Positions 36,704 through 48,044 of a stretch of DNA of 64,000 bases are shown here, piece by piece. The DNA comes from Nageia nagi (Eukaryota > Pinophyta). The translations under genes were made by a program, and so were the position numbers. The DNA lies in the NCBI GenBank assembly GCA_050084985.1, contig JBITNC010000001.1, positions 207,204,001-207,268,000 on the forward strand, in the 5' to 3' direction. The notes under the pieces were generated by a model. It was not told the DNA's origin, searched no databases, and saw nothing but the letters and a program-made list of their open reading frames with translations. Each line of letters starts with the position of its first letter. The stretch's first letter is position 1.

Positions 36704-38865
36704 CTTGCATCCCTACTAGGTTAATTAAGTATAGAATGAATTACTCATAAAATTAAAATATAAATACATAATGTAAATTAATAAAATTATAAGATAGTAA
36801 TGTGCAATGTGATTAAATGGAATGGATCAAATATATTTGATGGCATGACCCTTCCTATGTATCAAAGGATGACCAACATCCCTCTAATCACATTTACCAT
36901 GTGATGAGTGAGGTAGAAATGGAAATGAATACAAAATTGGGGGCATGGATCAAACATAATCAATGCTACTAACATCAGTAATAAAACTAAAGATCAACCC
37001 CATCACCCTTGAGAGGGGGTTTAGATGGTGATAAGTGGCTCAAAACTCAAATGATGGACATAAATAAATGAAAATAAAAAAATGAAGTTGATACCTTTTC
37101 TTTTATATGGCTAGATTTTAACACTAAACACTAGGAACTCCTTGCCATTGCATTTTTTTTGCCCAAAATTTGTATCTTATGTCTTTAATGTGCTTGGTAA
37201 TATTTTAAATGGCTATGATTTCTTTTTGAAAAACTAATTTTCCTATTTTCACATCAGTGGTGATGTGTTTTTCTATGATTTGATTAATGATTTGTTGATC
37301 ATCTCTCTTGAATGATAAATTCTTTTATTTTCTTAATATAAATAATATGTTGCTTTGAGATTTATCTATTTTTATTATTTACATTTTATTATGGTAAATG
37401 GATGCCACCAGTGGTGTGATATTCATAAAAATAATAAAGCTTTCAAAGATGTTACTTCAATTCATAATATTTTACTTCAAATTAACTATATATTGTCAAA
37501 ATGGGATGCTCAAAACTAATACACTTTGTTGATTGATTTAGATTTATATGAATACATTTTTCAATTTTCATAGATCTAAATATTGTGCAATGTTATATTA
37601 TCCAAATGTGTTATTTTATGGCTAATTGAATATGATGACTTTTTGTTGTGCATAATTCCTCCAATATAACATCACTAACAACATGGAAACCTTGATTTAT
37701 GCTCCCTGTAAAAGAAAAATATTATTTTTGCATTATGCATTGATTTATAGAGTCATTATTTTATGACTATGCATCTTCTATAGGCAAAGTGAGTATATAA
37801 CCATTTATTGCTATTTTATAATTTATTTTGAAAATTCCTTTGATACATAGTAGTGTTGTTATACTTATTGTACTATGCTAAATGGCTTTTGTCATTATTA
37901 ATTAGATCTCTTTTTAGTTGTTCAAATGAAAATTGAGTATTTCACATCACCAATGGTATACCACTGATATAAAATTCTCCACTTGGGGCATATTATATTT
38001 TGTTAAAAATATGGTTATTCTTTTCATATTATCATATATTCTCAAATAATCTATGTTGCAAGATCATATTTGTTGAATATATTATTGAATAATTTTAGAT
38101 AATAGACAATGCTAGTGGTGTGCTTTTAATCTACAATAGTTGATCCAACTCAAAATTTTGGCAACATTAGACCACTACTTCTTTGAATATCTAGTACATT
38201 ATTAATATTGAAATGATATTGTTTCTATAACAAATATTTTTAAAGCCATGGTCACTCCATGAGCAACATCTCTTATCAATTGTAAGATTATTTCAAGCTT
38301 GAGTCATTAAAAATTCTCATTAGCTTGATAATAATCATTTTTCCAAGCTTGAGTTATTAAAATTTCTCATTAGCTTGGTATTTATAGACTATGAATAATT
38401 TATCGCACTAATCTATACATCATAGATATTATAAGCCTAGGGCATTAAAAGGAACTTGTGTGCTTGTTCTTCATAAAATATGAGTTATCTATTCTATTTG
38501 TCTATGTATCATGGTTTATAACACTATGAGTCACATTGGCCATAGTGATATATTGCATATTATATTTATTTCATCCTTGCTATTTGCATTGCTTATTCTT
38601 TCATGGATGTATATATGTAGGTATATGTTACTTTGTTCTATAGGTATTGTTTGGGTGAGTAGGATTAGCATCAACCACTCACCTCATAGAGGGACTCCTA
38701 TTTTTGGCTTGAGCTAGAGGAAACCAAAACCAAAAAGGGGCAAGCAACAAACCATACTCAAAGTAGGGAAGTCCATTTTACTATTGAAAATATTTTTCTC
38801 TTCTCTACACTTCTTTGGATTATGCAATTTAAATGCTTTTCATTACATATCCAAAGAGGGGAAAG
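36704..38865. other. Element B, long non-coding 3' region
   Basis: No ORF of note. Short palindromic motifs of the type CACCAGTGGTG, ACATCAGTGGTGATGT and CACCAATGGTATACCACTG recur at about 37,253, 37,406, 37,953 and 38,108. The part from about 37,170 onward is matched, inverted, by 52,649-54,300. The purine tract CCAAAGAGGGGAAAG ends it at 38,865. Confidence 0.6.
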
Positions 38866-39596
38866 TGTAGATGACTAAAAATGAGTTATTATTTATTTAA
38901 TAAATCATATTTATATTCATTTAATGATTAAAAAGTAATAATACATAAATCAAGATAAAGTTATATTACAATACAATGCCATGTGCTACAACCAATGTTA
39001 TATCATATACCATGGTTTATATTTTAAATTATCTTGAATATGGAAATGATTATTGGTATTTCCATGTGTTGAATTTCACTCCTTTCTATTTCCTTGTAGG
39101 TTATAATATGAGAGGTGAAGGTTTACATCCCTATCAAATCTCTTTGATAGGTGATTATCCCAAATATTATACCCATAGTGTCTCTTGATGCCACCTATAT
39201 TGAGAACTTATTATACTCTCTAAGATTTGCTATATCTCTCTTATGCAATGTATAGAACTATGATTCCAATCCCATAAATGACATACCACTTCTACATAGC
39301 TAGTGATATGCATCTTCTAGATTGGGAGGTCTAGATTTCATGGTATGAATTATGGTTCCATTATAGTGAATATTTATTATGAGCTTATCTAAAGTCTAAT
39401 TACGATCCTCTAAAGATTCATTGTTGTTATTCTCTTAAGGATTGTACACATACTAGCTACTAGCCTCACTCTATAGCAAGTTTTATATATTCATCTATAT
39501 TTGTTATAATTTGATATAGAGCTACTTATCATTGTATTCATTGACCATTTATTTATTTGTGTATTTATTTATTAATTACACATTTTTGAGTCTATA
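38866..39596 (+). repeat. 3' LTR of element B
   Basis: 731 bp from TGTAGATGACTAAAAATG to ACATTTTTGAGTCTATA, aligned with 31,026-31,743. The final dinucleotide TA is CA in the 5' LTR. Confidence 0.9.
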
Positions 39597-41400
39597 GTAC
39601 TTCTAGCATTACTTTTTACCTCTTTAGAGGTGTTAGAGTTCCTTCTTTGATTGGGGTTACCTTTGGTGAAGGTATTTTCCTTTGAATCCTCTTGAACACC
39701 CAAAATAGTTATGCTGAGTTGGAGTCTTTGCTTCCACTATCTCTTAACTTTATAGTTGTTAACTCATCGCTCTCGATGGTTCATCCTTGCAAGATCACAT
39801 TCTATGGTTTGGGATTTATGGGAGGCTTTCTTACTTTCTTCATTTTCTTTGGGGTATTATTTGGGGATTTGTTTCTCTTATAGGTCATCTTCATCTTTGC
39901 TAGTGCTTCTTCCTTTTCAAGCTGCTTGGCCAAAGCAACATCCTTTTTCTCTTGTTCTAATCTTCTCTTCTCATATTCCTCTACAAATTTCTTCTTTAAA
40001 TATTTTAGATAAGCCATTTCTTCCTCTAACATGGACTTATCATCAACCTATCCTATGATATTAGCCTTCATAGAGGTGTATATTAGCTTCTACCTAGGCA
40101 TAATATATTATTTATTTTATTTTTCTAACAATGCTAGCTCTTCAATAGTTATTTTACTTTTTGTTTTCATAGATTTTGAAATCATTTCCACCATCCCATA
40201 TTTCTTCTTCTATAGCTCTGTTATAAATTCCATATCATAGGCATCTAAGAATGCCTTATCCTAGTTGTACATCTATTGTAACAACTTTTGTTTACTCTCC
40301 ATCTGGTACTATACGAAACATCTCTTCTTATGATCAAGTCATCTAGAATCATCAAAGCTTTTCTAAAGAGATTTGGGGAAACTAATGTCTTTATCAAAAG
40401 TAGAGTACTTAATTTTTATAGTATAAATTTTCCTCCATAAAGGTAGGAAAGAAACTTCCAATAAGGCTTCCAACAAAAATAGGCCATCCTTAGAGTTATT
40501 CCTAAAACCTTTGAACTTATCCATGTTTGGGTCCTTTGCATTGATAGTTTTTAGATGAGATATTAATACTCCCAAGGGATCATATGGCCAAGAGACTTTG
40601 ATTTGTTGTATCTATAGCTTCTTCATTTTAGGTATCAAATACTCCCAAAAAAAATTATTGTAAGCTTGAATTGAATTGAATCCTATAGCATACATGTATA
40701 TCCCATTTTTCCCTTTTGGTACCCCCCATTATGTTTCTACATAATCTTCTTATCTTGTTACCTCCATCTCAAAGACCTAGTTTGACACAAAGAATGGGAG
40801 CTTCATGGGTTTTTTATAGAACCAATTCAAAATGATGACTATGTAATGTTTTTATGAAATATACATCTCCCTTGCAAAATTACCCTTTCTTTAGATTGAT
40901 CATAGTTATCTAGGATAATCGAGGGTGGACTATGTGAGAAATGAAATTCAAAATAGGGTAGAGAATATATATTACAAAACCATAATATGAACTGCTTATG
41001 CTTAGTACCTTTATCCATTCATCCATCCTTTGAGAATTTTTTATTTCATCTATTTGAGATAGTTGTAGGTTTGGTAAGACCTCCAAATTTTGATGAAGGA
41101 GCTAACAGAGCAAGGAAGGGTAATGATACTCATTCATCCTATCATTATTGGCCAATCTCATAACTACCTTGTTACCCACAAACTCATTCCAATCCATATG
41201 ATATTTGGGCTAATTATTTGATTACTTTGTAGGCCATGGTTATATGCTTTAGCTACACTATTTGGATGTCTTTCTCTTCACATAGCATCATGATCATCAT
41301 AACAAGCTAATACAAGTCAAGTTTGAACCCTAAAATCCTATAAAATTTCTTCTTCTTTGTATTAGGGATTAATAAATATGGGTTCAATCATTCAAGAAGG
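39597..41400 (-). pseudogene. Extra ORF of element M, upstream half
   Basis: A single leftward frame with stops covers about 600 codons. Clear stretches are 40,363-40,575 (GVLISHLKTINAKDPNMDKF, then GLFLLEALLEVSFLP) and 39,802-40,032, a strongly charged coiled coil (MAYLKYLKKKFVEEYEKRR, then LAKQLEKEEALAKMKM) ending in a Lys/Pro-rich tail. It follows M's integrase and is cut by element B at 39,597. No known domain recognised. Confidence 0.62.
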
Positions 41401-42005
41401 TATTTATCCATGTCTCTCCTATCTAGTTTTACACTACCCTAGGGCTTATTTTCATTCAATTAGAAGAAATTTTTATATAAGGTGTAGCAAATTAGGTCAA
41501 GGATTGTGGCTCCTTGGTGATTTTAGAATTTTTGGGTTTCAACTAGGTTTAATGGGGCTAAGGATTCAACTAGTTTATGACATGGATGATATGTATCCCA
41601 CATGAAGGGAATAAATAAATTGATTTGATACAAGATATTTCACAAGGATTTAGCTTAGGCTTAGTTAGGTTTGAAGGGTCTTACTTTGAAATCTATATGA
41701 ATCAATAGGCTAGTATTAAAGAAATTCTTATTTTTATCCTTAATAGTATTATGAGCTATGGAATACTTACCCATTCTGATTGAAATCTATTAATTTGGCT
41801 AAAAGACTTTGGCTCAAAGGCTAGAATTATGAAAGGCTTAAAAAATCTTAGGTTTGCTATAACTAAAAATGCTAAGGTAAAATGAATATGACATGACTCT
41901 TTAGCAGGATTAAAAGAGATAAGATAGCATTTACTACCCTAATTAATGTAATATTTTTCTTGAAAATTATGTAGTAAGGAAACTTGACATTCAAAATATA
42001 TATAA
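41401..42005 (-). other. Spacer between integrase and extra ORF of M
   Basis: No convincing frame on either strand; the 75-codon plus-strand ORF at 41,378-41,605 shows no domain. Confidence 0.5.
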
Positions 42006-43200
42006 TATTAACATATAATACAATTACTTGTTTAATGGGAAAAATACAACTTTAAATACTAGTTATTGATCATTATTGGAAGGATTCAACCATTTGACTC
42101 CTCTAACTCAAATATTTTCTTTCAAATTTCTTGAATGATAGTATATGGTCCATACCATAGCAAGTCAAACTTATGATGGCATTCGATCTTAGCATGATCT
42201 TTATCCCATTTAAGTACTAAGTATCTAGGCTTAAAAGTGATGCTGGATGTGTATTTCTTATCAAACAATTTCTTTATTATGGTATTCTATTATTGGATTT
42301 CTTTGTATGAATTTTCTTGGAGCTCATCTAGGTAGATGAGACCAAACATTCTCACTAGCAATGGATCTATATCATTCATCTTGTACTACTTGAGAAACTC
42401 CAAGGCAAGTAACTCAATATGAGGTGGCAATATTGCTCATTTCCCATATACTAAGACATAAGGAGAATTCTTAATTGATGATTTGTATGTGATCTAAATA
42501 ACCCATAATGCTAGATCAAGCTTCTTATCCAAATCCTTTAGGTTTTCCTCCACCATCCTCTTTAGTATTATGAAAAAACATTTATTCATTGACTTAGCCA
42601 AACTATTACTCTAAGGGTAATAGTTGGAAGAGATCTTTTAATAGATGTCATATTTGAGAGTAAACTTTGAAATCTTAGATCCTAGAAATGTCAAACCATT
42701 ATAAGATATAACAATTTATGGGATACCAAACCTTATGAAAATTTTATCCATAAAAGATATTATTGTATCTTGGTCTTGAAGTTTGGTAGTAGAAGATTTC
42801 ATCCATATTATGAAGTAATCTATATCCATTAGGATGAATCCACTTGTGGTTGAGGAACTTGGATTAGACTATTGCTAAAAAGGTTCTTTTGTAGTAATAG
42901 GCTATAATGGCATGGTGGCCATTCTTCTTCTTTCCACAAATTTGTGGCACTTGTCACATTCTTTAACAATCCTAAATGAATCTATGTACATGGAAGGCCA
43001 ATAGAAAGCTACTTGAAAAATTTTAGCAACAATGGTATATCCTAAGTAGTGACCTCTAGAGAGTAGTGAATGAAATTATTTTAAGATTTATTTAACTTTC
43101 TCTAGATGGATGCATCTCAACAACATTTTATCATAATTTTTTCTATACATCACATCTTTTATCATGCGATAATTGAGTGCATTTAATTTGAATCACTTAC
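42006..43200 (-). pseudogene. Integrase of element M
   Basis: Leftward reading gives the zinc-binding region with a C-x2-C-like segment near 42,950, a catalytic-core tract near 42,800, then KIFIRFGIPQIIISYNGLTF with the second catalytic Asp changed to Tyr. NSPYVLVYGK*AILPPHIEL near 42,460 is the usual downstream core segment. The C-terminal part, VLKWDKDHAKIECHHKF and LWYGPYTI, lies near 42,190-42,130. Frequent stops. Together with the RNase H and RT to its right this fixes the strand and order of M. Confidence 0.78.
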
Positions 43201-43254
43201 TCTAGGAGGCACTATGTTTAGAAGGGAGTCTACCACTAAAACAATATGTACAAA

Positions 43255-43860
43255 ACTAAGTTATTCAATTATCTAATTTTTTTGGAACTTCCAAGAGTTC
43301 TCTATATTTACTTTCAACTTCAATAATCATGATAACTTCAAAGTTGTGATATTTTGCAAATGTCTTACAAAGAGCTCTTACATTAACTAGTTTGGTTAGA
43401 TGGATTTCCATATTGTATTGCAAAATCTTAGTAATCCATATAGTTATTTTAGAAGCCATCTCACCTTGCATAATATAGCTCTAGACATTTGGGTGAATAG
43501 TAAGCATTATAATCTTATTTTGAGAAATTTAGTACTTAAATTTCTTAAGGGATTTCATGATAGTGAACACTTGTTTTTTTATGAAACTATACCTTTCTTC
43601 GTATCCATGTAGGGTTTGGCTGAAGAAGGCTATGGGATACTCATCATGGTTATCTTTTTTTTGTATAAAAACTACAACAATGATCTTTTTATGATCTATA
43701 TGTATATAATATGAATTGCTTTAAAAAATATTAATTACTAAGACTAAAGTGGACATAATAGCAGATTTTACCTATTCAAAAATCTATACTCACTCTAGTG
43801 TCCATTTGAAAGGCCCATTACCTTTGAGCAGTTCCATTATAGATTGGATAATTATAGCAA
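43255..43860 (-). pseudogene. RNase H of element M located after RT
   Basis: Reading leftward: GPFKWTLE near 43,800, YYIYIDHKKIIVVVFIQKK, then DEYPIAFFSQTLHGYEERYS, FTIMKSLKKFKY and TIHPNV. These match the standard gypsy RNase H: FxWTxE, the D of the first strand (IYIDH), the FFSxxL and E-rYS segments. After a frame change IMQGEMASKITIWITKILQY continues it (43,265-43,471). So M keeps a conventional RNase H here besides the one before RT. Confidence 0.8.
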
Positions 43861-44690
43861 AGTCTTCAATGAATCTTCTTAAAAAATTGATTTGATCCAA
43901 AAGGGACTATAGCTTCTTGATGTTATATAGAATAAAAAGTTTAGAAATGGCTTCCACCCTCTTTGAATTAATGGAGAATCTATCTTTTGAGATTATATGT
44001 CCAAGTAACTTCCCTTGATCAATGAAAAAGATAAATTTCTTTAAATTTAGTTAAATCCTAATTTCTTTGTACTTTAATTAAGTTTTTAAGAGATGTTTCA
44101 AGTGATCATTCTTTAAAAAAAATAGTAATGTCATTTAAGTATATTAAAATAGATTTATTAATTAACTCCCCAAATGCACATTCCATTGCCCTTTGAAATG
44201 TTACCCCAACATTGGAAAACCCAAATGGAATTCATTGGAAAGTGAACATACCCCACTTTATAATGAATGCAATTTTATGTTGCTCTTCATATTTAGCCAG
44301 ATTTGATTATAACTAAGGAAGTCATTAAGGAAAGAGAAACACTTAGATCCTGCAATAGTATGAATAATTTATTCCATCAAAGGTAAAGGGTAATTATCCT
44401 TAAGTGAGGCTTTATTTAATTTCTAAAAATCTACACATATAACCTAATATCTCCATTCTTCTTTCTAACTGGCACTAAATTGGCCACCCAAGTAGAGTGC
44501 TTGATGGGATATATGATCTTTTTCTAAAATAACTTTTGGATCTCTTGTTGTATTATCATCTTAATTTTATAATTTAATAGCCTTTATTTTTTTTGAAAAG
44601 GTATTACCCATTCCTTCAGTTCAATGGTATGTTGGATGACATATTTGATGAATAACTTCAAGTCATCATAGCTCCAAGCTATGATACCAA
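43861..44690 (-). pseudogene. Reverse transcriptase of element M
   Basis: Leftward reading finds LNKASLKDNYPLPLMDQI, then HTIAGSKCFSFLNDFLSYNQI, an FHLGFPMLG*HFKGQWNV tract where FGLxNAGATFQRAM is expected, and a YxDD-like YTYMTLLFF, so the catalytic pair has been lost. NLVPVRKKNG-like sequence precedes it near 44,470. Many stops and shifts. Confidence 0.75.
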
Positions 44691-45029
44691 CAAACTCCTT
44701 CATTATTTCAACTATCTCCTAAAATTATTCAAATGAATTGCTTATATCAATTTTCAAAATTTATTGGGAGCTATCTCCAACTCTTAAAAGTTCTTAGAAT
44801 GAGACACAATATTTTCTCTTCTTAATTAGTTGTATCTATCAAAAAGGTTCTCAATTGCTATAACATATTTTTACAAAATATTATTTTTCAACTATAGCAT
44901 AACCTCTTCTCTAAAAGCCTCAACTAGTGACTCTTAGCTATTTGAACATAACAATTATGTAGCCAAAAAAGCATTTATATCTTCATCACTATCAAAAACT
45001 TACTATAAATAGTCATTGTCTAGGATAAA

Positions 45030-45425
45030 AGGCTTGAAAATTAATTAGCTAATGGTGAGTGGGATCAAACTTTGATCCTTTTTGAGCTAAGTCATCAGCT
45101 TGACTATTTTGATCTTTAGGAATTGTAATAAAATTTAGAGCACTAAAAATTTCTAATAAATTCCATACTTTATTTTTATATTTTTTGAGAAAATGATGCT
45201 TTTATAAACATTCATTATTCAATTAGTTGATAACTAGCTCTAACTCACTAAAAATAGTCAAATACTTTATCTTCAATTTATTTATCTATTCTAATTGCAA
45301 ATAAAGGGCTTCATATTATGTTGCATTAGCTATGTAGCTTGAGGTTAGATGGAATGAATATATCATTATCTCATTGAAAGGGGAATTCTTATTCTTTGAT
45401 TTTTCTCCATCAAAGTGCATTACCA
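45030..45425 (-). pseudogene. RNase H of element M located before RT
   Basis: From 45,420 leftward one frame reads MHFDGEKSKNK, then IYSFHLTSSYIANAT*YEAL, LQLE*INKLKIKYLTIFSEL, ELVIN*LNNECL*KHHFLKK and IPKDQNSQADDLAQKGS. The order FDG, YEAL, (S in place of the usual D)SELVI and ADDLA is that of an RNase H of the type that usually lies second, before integrase, in plant Tat elements. Five stops, all TAA or TAG, and no frame shift. It sits between protease (45,600-46,010) and RT (43,861-44,690). Confidence 0.82.
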
Positions 45426-45599
45426 TACCTCTTATTCTCTTAGTTCCTAAAGGGTGAGGGTTGGAAGATCAATTATCTCTTCAAGAATTACATAGTTACT
45501 CATACACTTACTCTCAATTTGTTTTATCATGAACTCAAAAATAAAATCTATAGAATCTAATTCTATTTTAGTAACATTAGTTAAAAAAGCCTTCTCATC

Positions 45600-46015
45600 T
45601 ACTAGGTTTACTTAAGAAAGTTTCTCAATAAGGAACCCTATAGTAGGTTCATTGACTACATTAAACATTTTATTCTTCAAAGGAATAGTTATATGGGAAT
45701 AATCCATAGCTAGGTACCCTCCTATTTTGAATGTAAACTCTCTTGATTGAAACAAACCAAACATAGGGCCAAGGTCTACCACTATGATATCTTGGATCAC
45801 TGAGACTCTAGGAAATTTGTGAAGCTTCATTGGGAAATCTTTCACTACACTAATGGCTTTGAAATTTGCACCATCCAAATGGAAAATTCTAGGGGAGTAC
45901 CTAGTATAAGTTAACCCTATAACATTAAACACCTTCTTTGGCATTACAGTCATGGTTTACCTTGAATCTATCATATAGTTATGTATAATGTATCCTTTGA
46001 TCTCAAGGGAAATGT
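45600..46015 (-). pseudogene. Aspartic protease of element M
   Basis: A 113-codon open stretch (45,612-45,953) begins MTVMPKKVFNVIGLTYTRYS and runs through VIQDIIVVDLGPMFGLFQSR and FKIGGYLAMDYSH. Directly upstream is MIDSR*TMTVMP, where a DSGA/S-type active site is expected; the catalytic Asp and Ser survive, the Gly reads Arg and a stop follows. Length and order fit a gypsy protease, different in detail from that of A and O. Confidence 0.75.
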
Positions 46016-47770
46016 ATAAAGGAGGAGGTCTATTCTTAACCATACTTGGAAACTATAAAACTAAATTTAGACCATAATTCCAAATATCATCTCCTTCAGT
46101 ATGAATCATGAGTGCTACCTTCAATAGGTCAATTTTTTCAAGAATGTGTAAAGCATCAAAGAGTGATGCTCTTAATGGTATACTCTTCAACTCATCCATA
46201 ATATTGTATGGATAAATGTAAGAAGAATTCTCATCTAGATATTTCCTTTTATAGGACTAAGCTACTTCTTCTCTTTGGGCCCTTATTAGTGATGGGTATC
46301 TAAATCTCTTAGCTCCCTTCTCCCTTTATTGGATTTTTGAGGAATCAAAAGGTTGATCAATTGACTATTTTCCTAGAACTTGCTTTTTTAGAAAAACTTT
46401 ATTTGTGATAATAGATTTGCCTAAAGACCTTTTTGATGGTAAATTTGGATATGGTACTGATGGTAGTTGATTAGAATTAGTTGGGAAATATTGGATCTAT
46501 CTATAGGGTGGAAACTTTCTAGCTACATACCTAGTTTCAATTGTTATATTAAAAGGTTCTAAGAGAATAACGAAATTGACTTTTGATGCTACCACTTCAT
46601 CAACATAATAACTACTATCAACCCATACATTAGCTATTAACCTTATATGATGTTGATATATGGAAAAAGTATTTTGGATATGAGGGTCATTACATGCTCT
46701 GCATCAATCTTGATTAGGTGGAGGATTATATACCTTAGGGGACATATAGATTTTATTCAATCAAGGGGGTTCCCTTTGTTGTGGTGGTTAATCTTTGGTA
46801 GGAAAATGATACCTCCTTTGTTGTCCTCCATCACCCCTCTAGTAATGGCAATAACTCTTGTAGGTTATTCTTTGATCAACTATGCTTTGGTTAGATAGAG
46901 TCCTCGTGAAATAGTCCAACTCAATGATCTTTATTTGGTTGACATTCTCTTACTTCTATACATTACTATTGGAGGTAGGTATAGGGAGTGCTAATTGTGG
47001 AATAGGTGTAGGTAAGAAAATTTAAGGTTGTGGAGTAGGAAAAGTAAGTTGATGTTGCCATATTGGTAGGTACAATTGGGGTTCCTAAGCTATATGTGGA
47101 GGAGGATAATTTTGCATTAGAGTTTGCATGGAAGAGTAGGGTGCATATGTCATAGGTGTAAATACCTTAATAAGAAACTTTCCTACTAAAATGAGGGAAA
47201 CTTCAGCTTGTAAGGTAGCTTTATAAATTTCAAGAAATTGTTGGAGACCATTCATATGGATCCTAATAGCTAGATCAAGAGTAAAAGTTATGAGATAAAA
47301 CATTAAATCTATTGAAGAGTGTGTTATCATAGCTAAGGGTAATCTTTCCCAAGATTTAGTAAATATAATATTGAAATTTGATATATTCTCCATAGGATCT
47401 CTTTGAGTGATGGTAAATTGAGACAATAAAGAGTAATGATCATCAACCTTATTAAACTCTACAATTAGAGGTTATGTAAGCTATGCCTATATGGATATGA
47501 AATTGGATGGAAGAGTTTAGTATTAGTATAGAACTTTACTAAAGAGAGATATGGAAAGAAATCTAAGTATCATATCTTCATGAACTATGTTATGTTACTT
47601 CACTATATTTGTAATATATTGATAGTGTTTGTAAGTAGTCTTTCCATAAACATCCCAATATTGCAAAGCTTTAGCTACATGCACTAAAATCTTATGGGGA
47701 TTTGCAATCTAGAGAGCTCTAAAAGTGTTTCACTATGGATAGAAATAAGGTGCATCTTGTTGAGCCATAT
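46016..47770 (-). pseudogene. gag of element M
   Basis: Leftward from 47,770: capsid sequence with HEDMILRFLSISLFSKVL and TLPSNFISI near 47,560, then the open stretch 47,085-47,426 (SQFTITQRDPMENISNFNI, FTKSWERLPLAMI). A Pro/Gln-rich region follows, then CRACNDPHIQNTF near 46,700 where a zinc knuckle might be. The part down to 46,016 is a basic linker. Stops are scattered. The gag would form M's particle. Confidence 0.72.
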
Positions 47771-48044
47771 GAAAAGGTTGATTGATTTATTTCCTTCATA
47801 TAGAAAGAAAAATTAAATTTAGTGTAATGGGGATCAAAATATGAGTCATATCTATGAGAGACTTGGACTTTCTAATGGGATTTTTAACAGATCTTAGAGG
47901 GCTTATATGCTAGAGGATTCTTTGGCTTTCCTAGTCTAAGATCTTGTTCTCATAATCAGTAAAATTGAAAGAAATGGATCTTGAAGGATCTTTTCTTTTG
48001 GTCAAATATTTATCAATAAAGATTAGGTTTTATCAAAGAGGATT

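Larger units (their letters stand above)
31026..39596 (+). mobile_element. Element B: gag-only LTR retrotransposon with antisense PMD ORF
   Basis: 8.57 kb with LTRs at 31,026-31,743 and 38,866-39,596, a purine tract before the 3' LTR and a probable 5-bp target duplication. Inside are a sense gag (31,808-34,010) and an antisense PMD ORF (34,880-36,703); the remaining internal sequence is non-coding. I find no protease, RT, RNase H or integrase signature on either strand, so it is a non-autonomous element that would depend on another element's enzymes. A second copy of its 3' end is at 51,919-54,400. It lies inside the extra ORF of element M, opposite in direction. Confidence 0.88.

Noticed and set aside
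39692-40240. Three overlapping hydrophobic plus-strand ORFs
   Set aside because: They oppose the charged coiled-coil part of M's extra ORF; Leu/Phe/Ser-rich translation is the expected complement of Lys/Glu codons.
46647-46898. 83-codon plus-strand ORF with membrane-like composition
   Set aside because: Opposite M's gag; no gene context and no signal beyond base composition.
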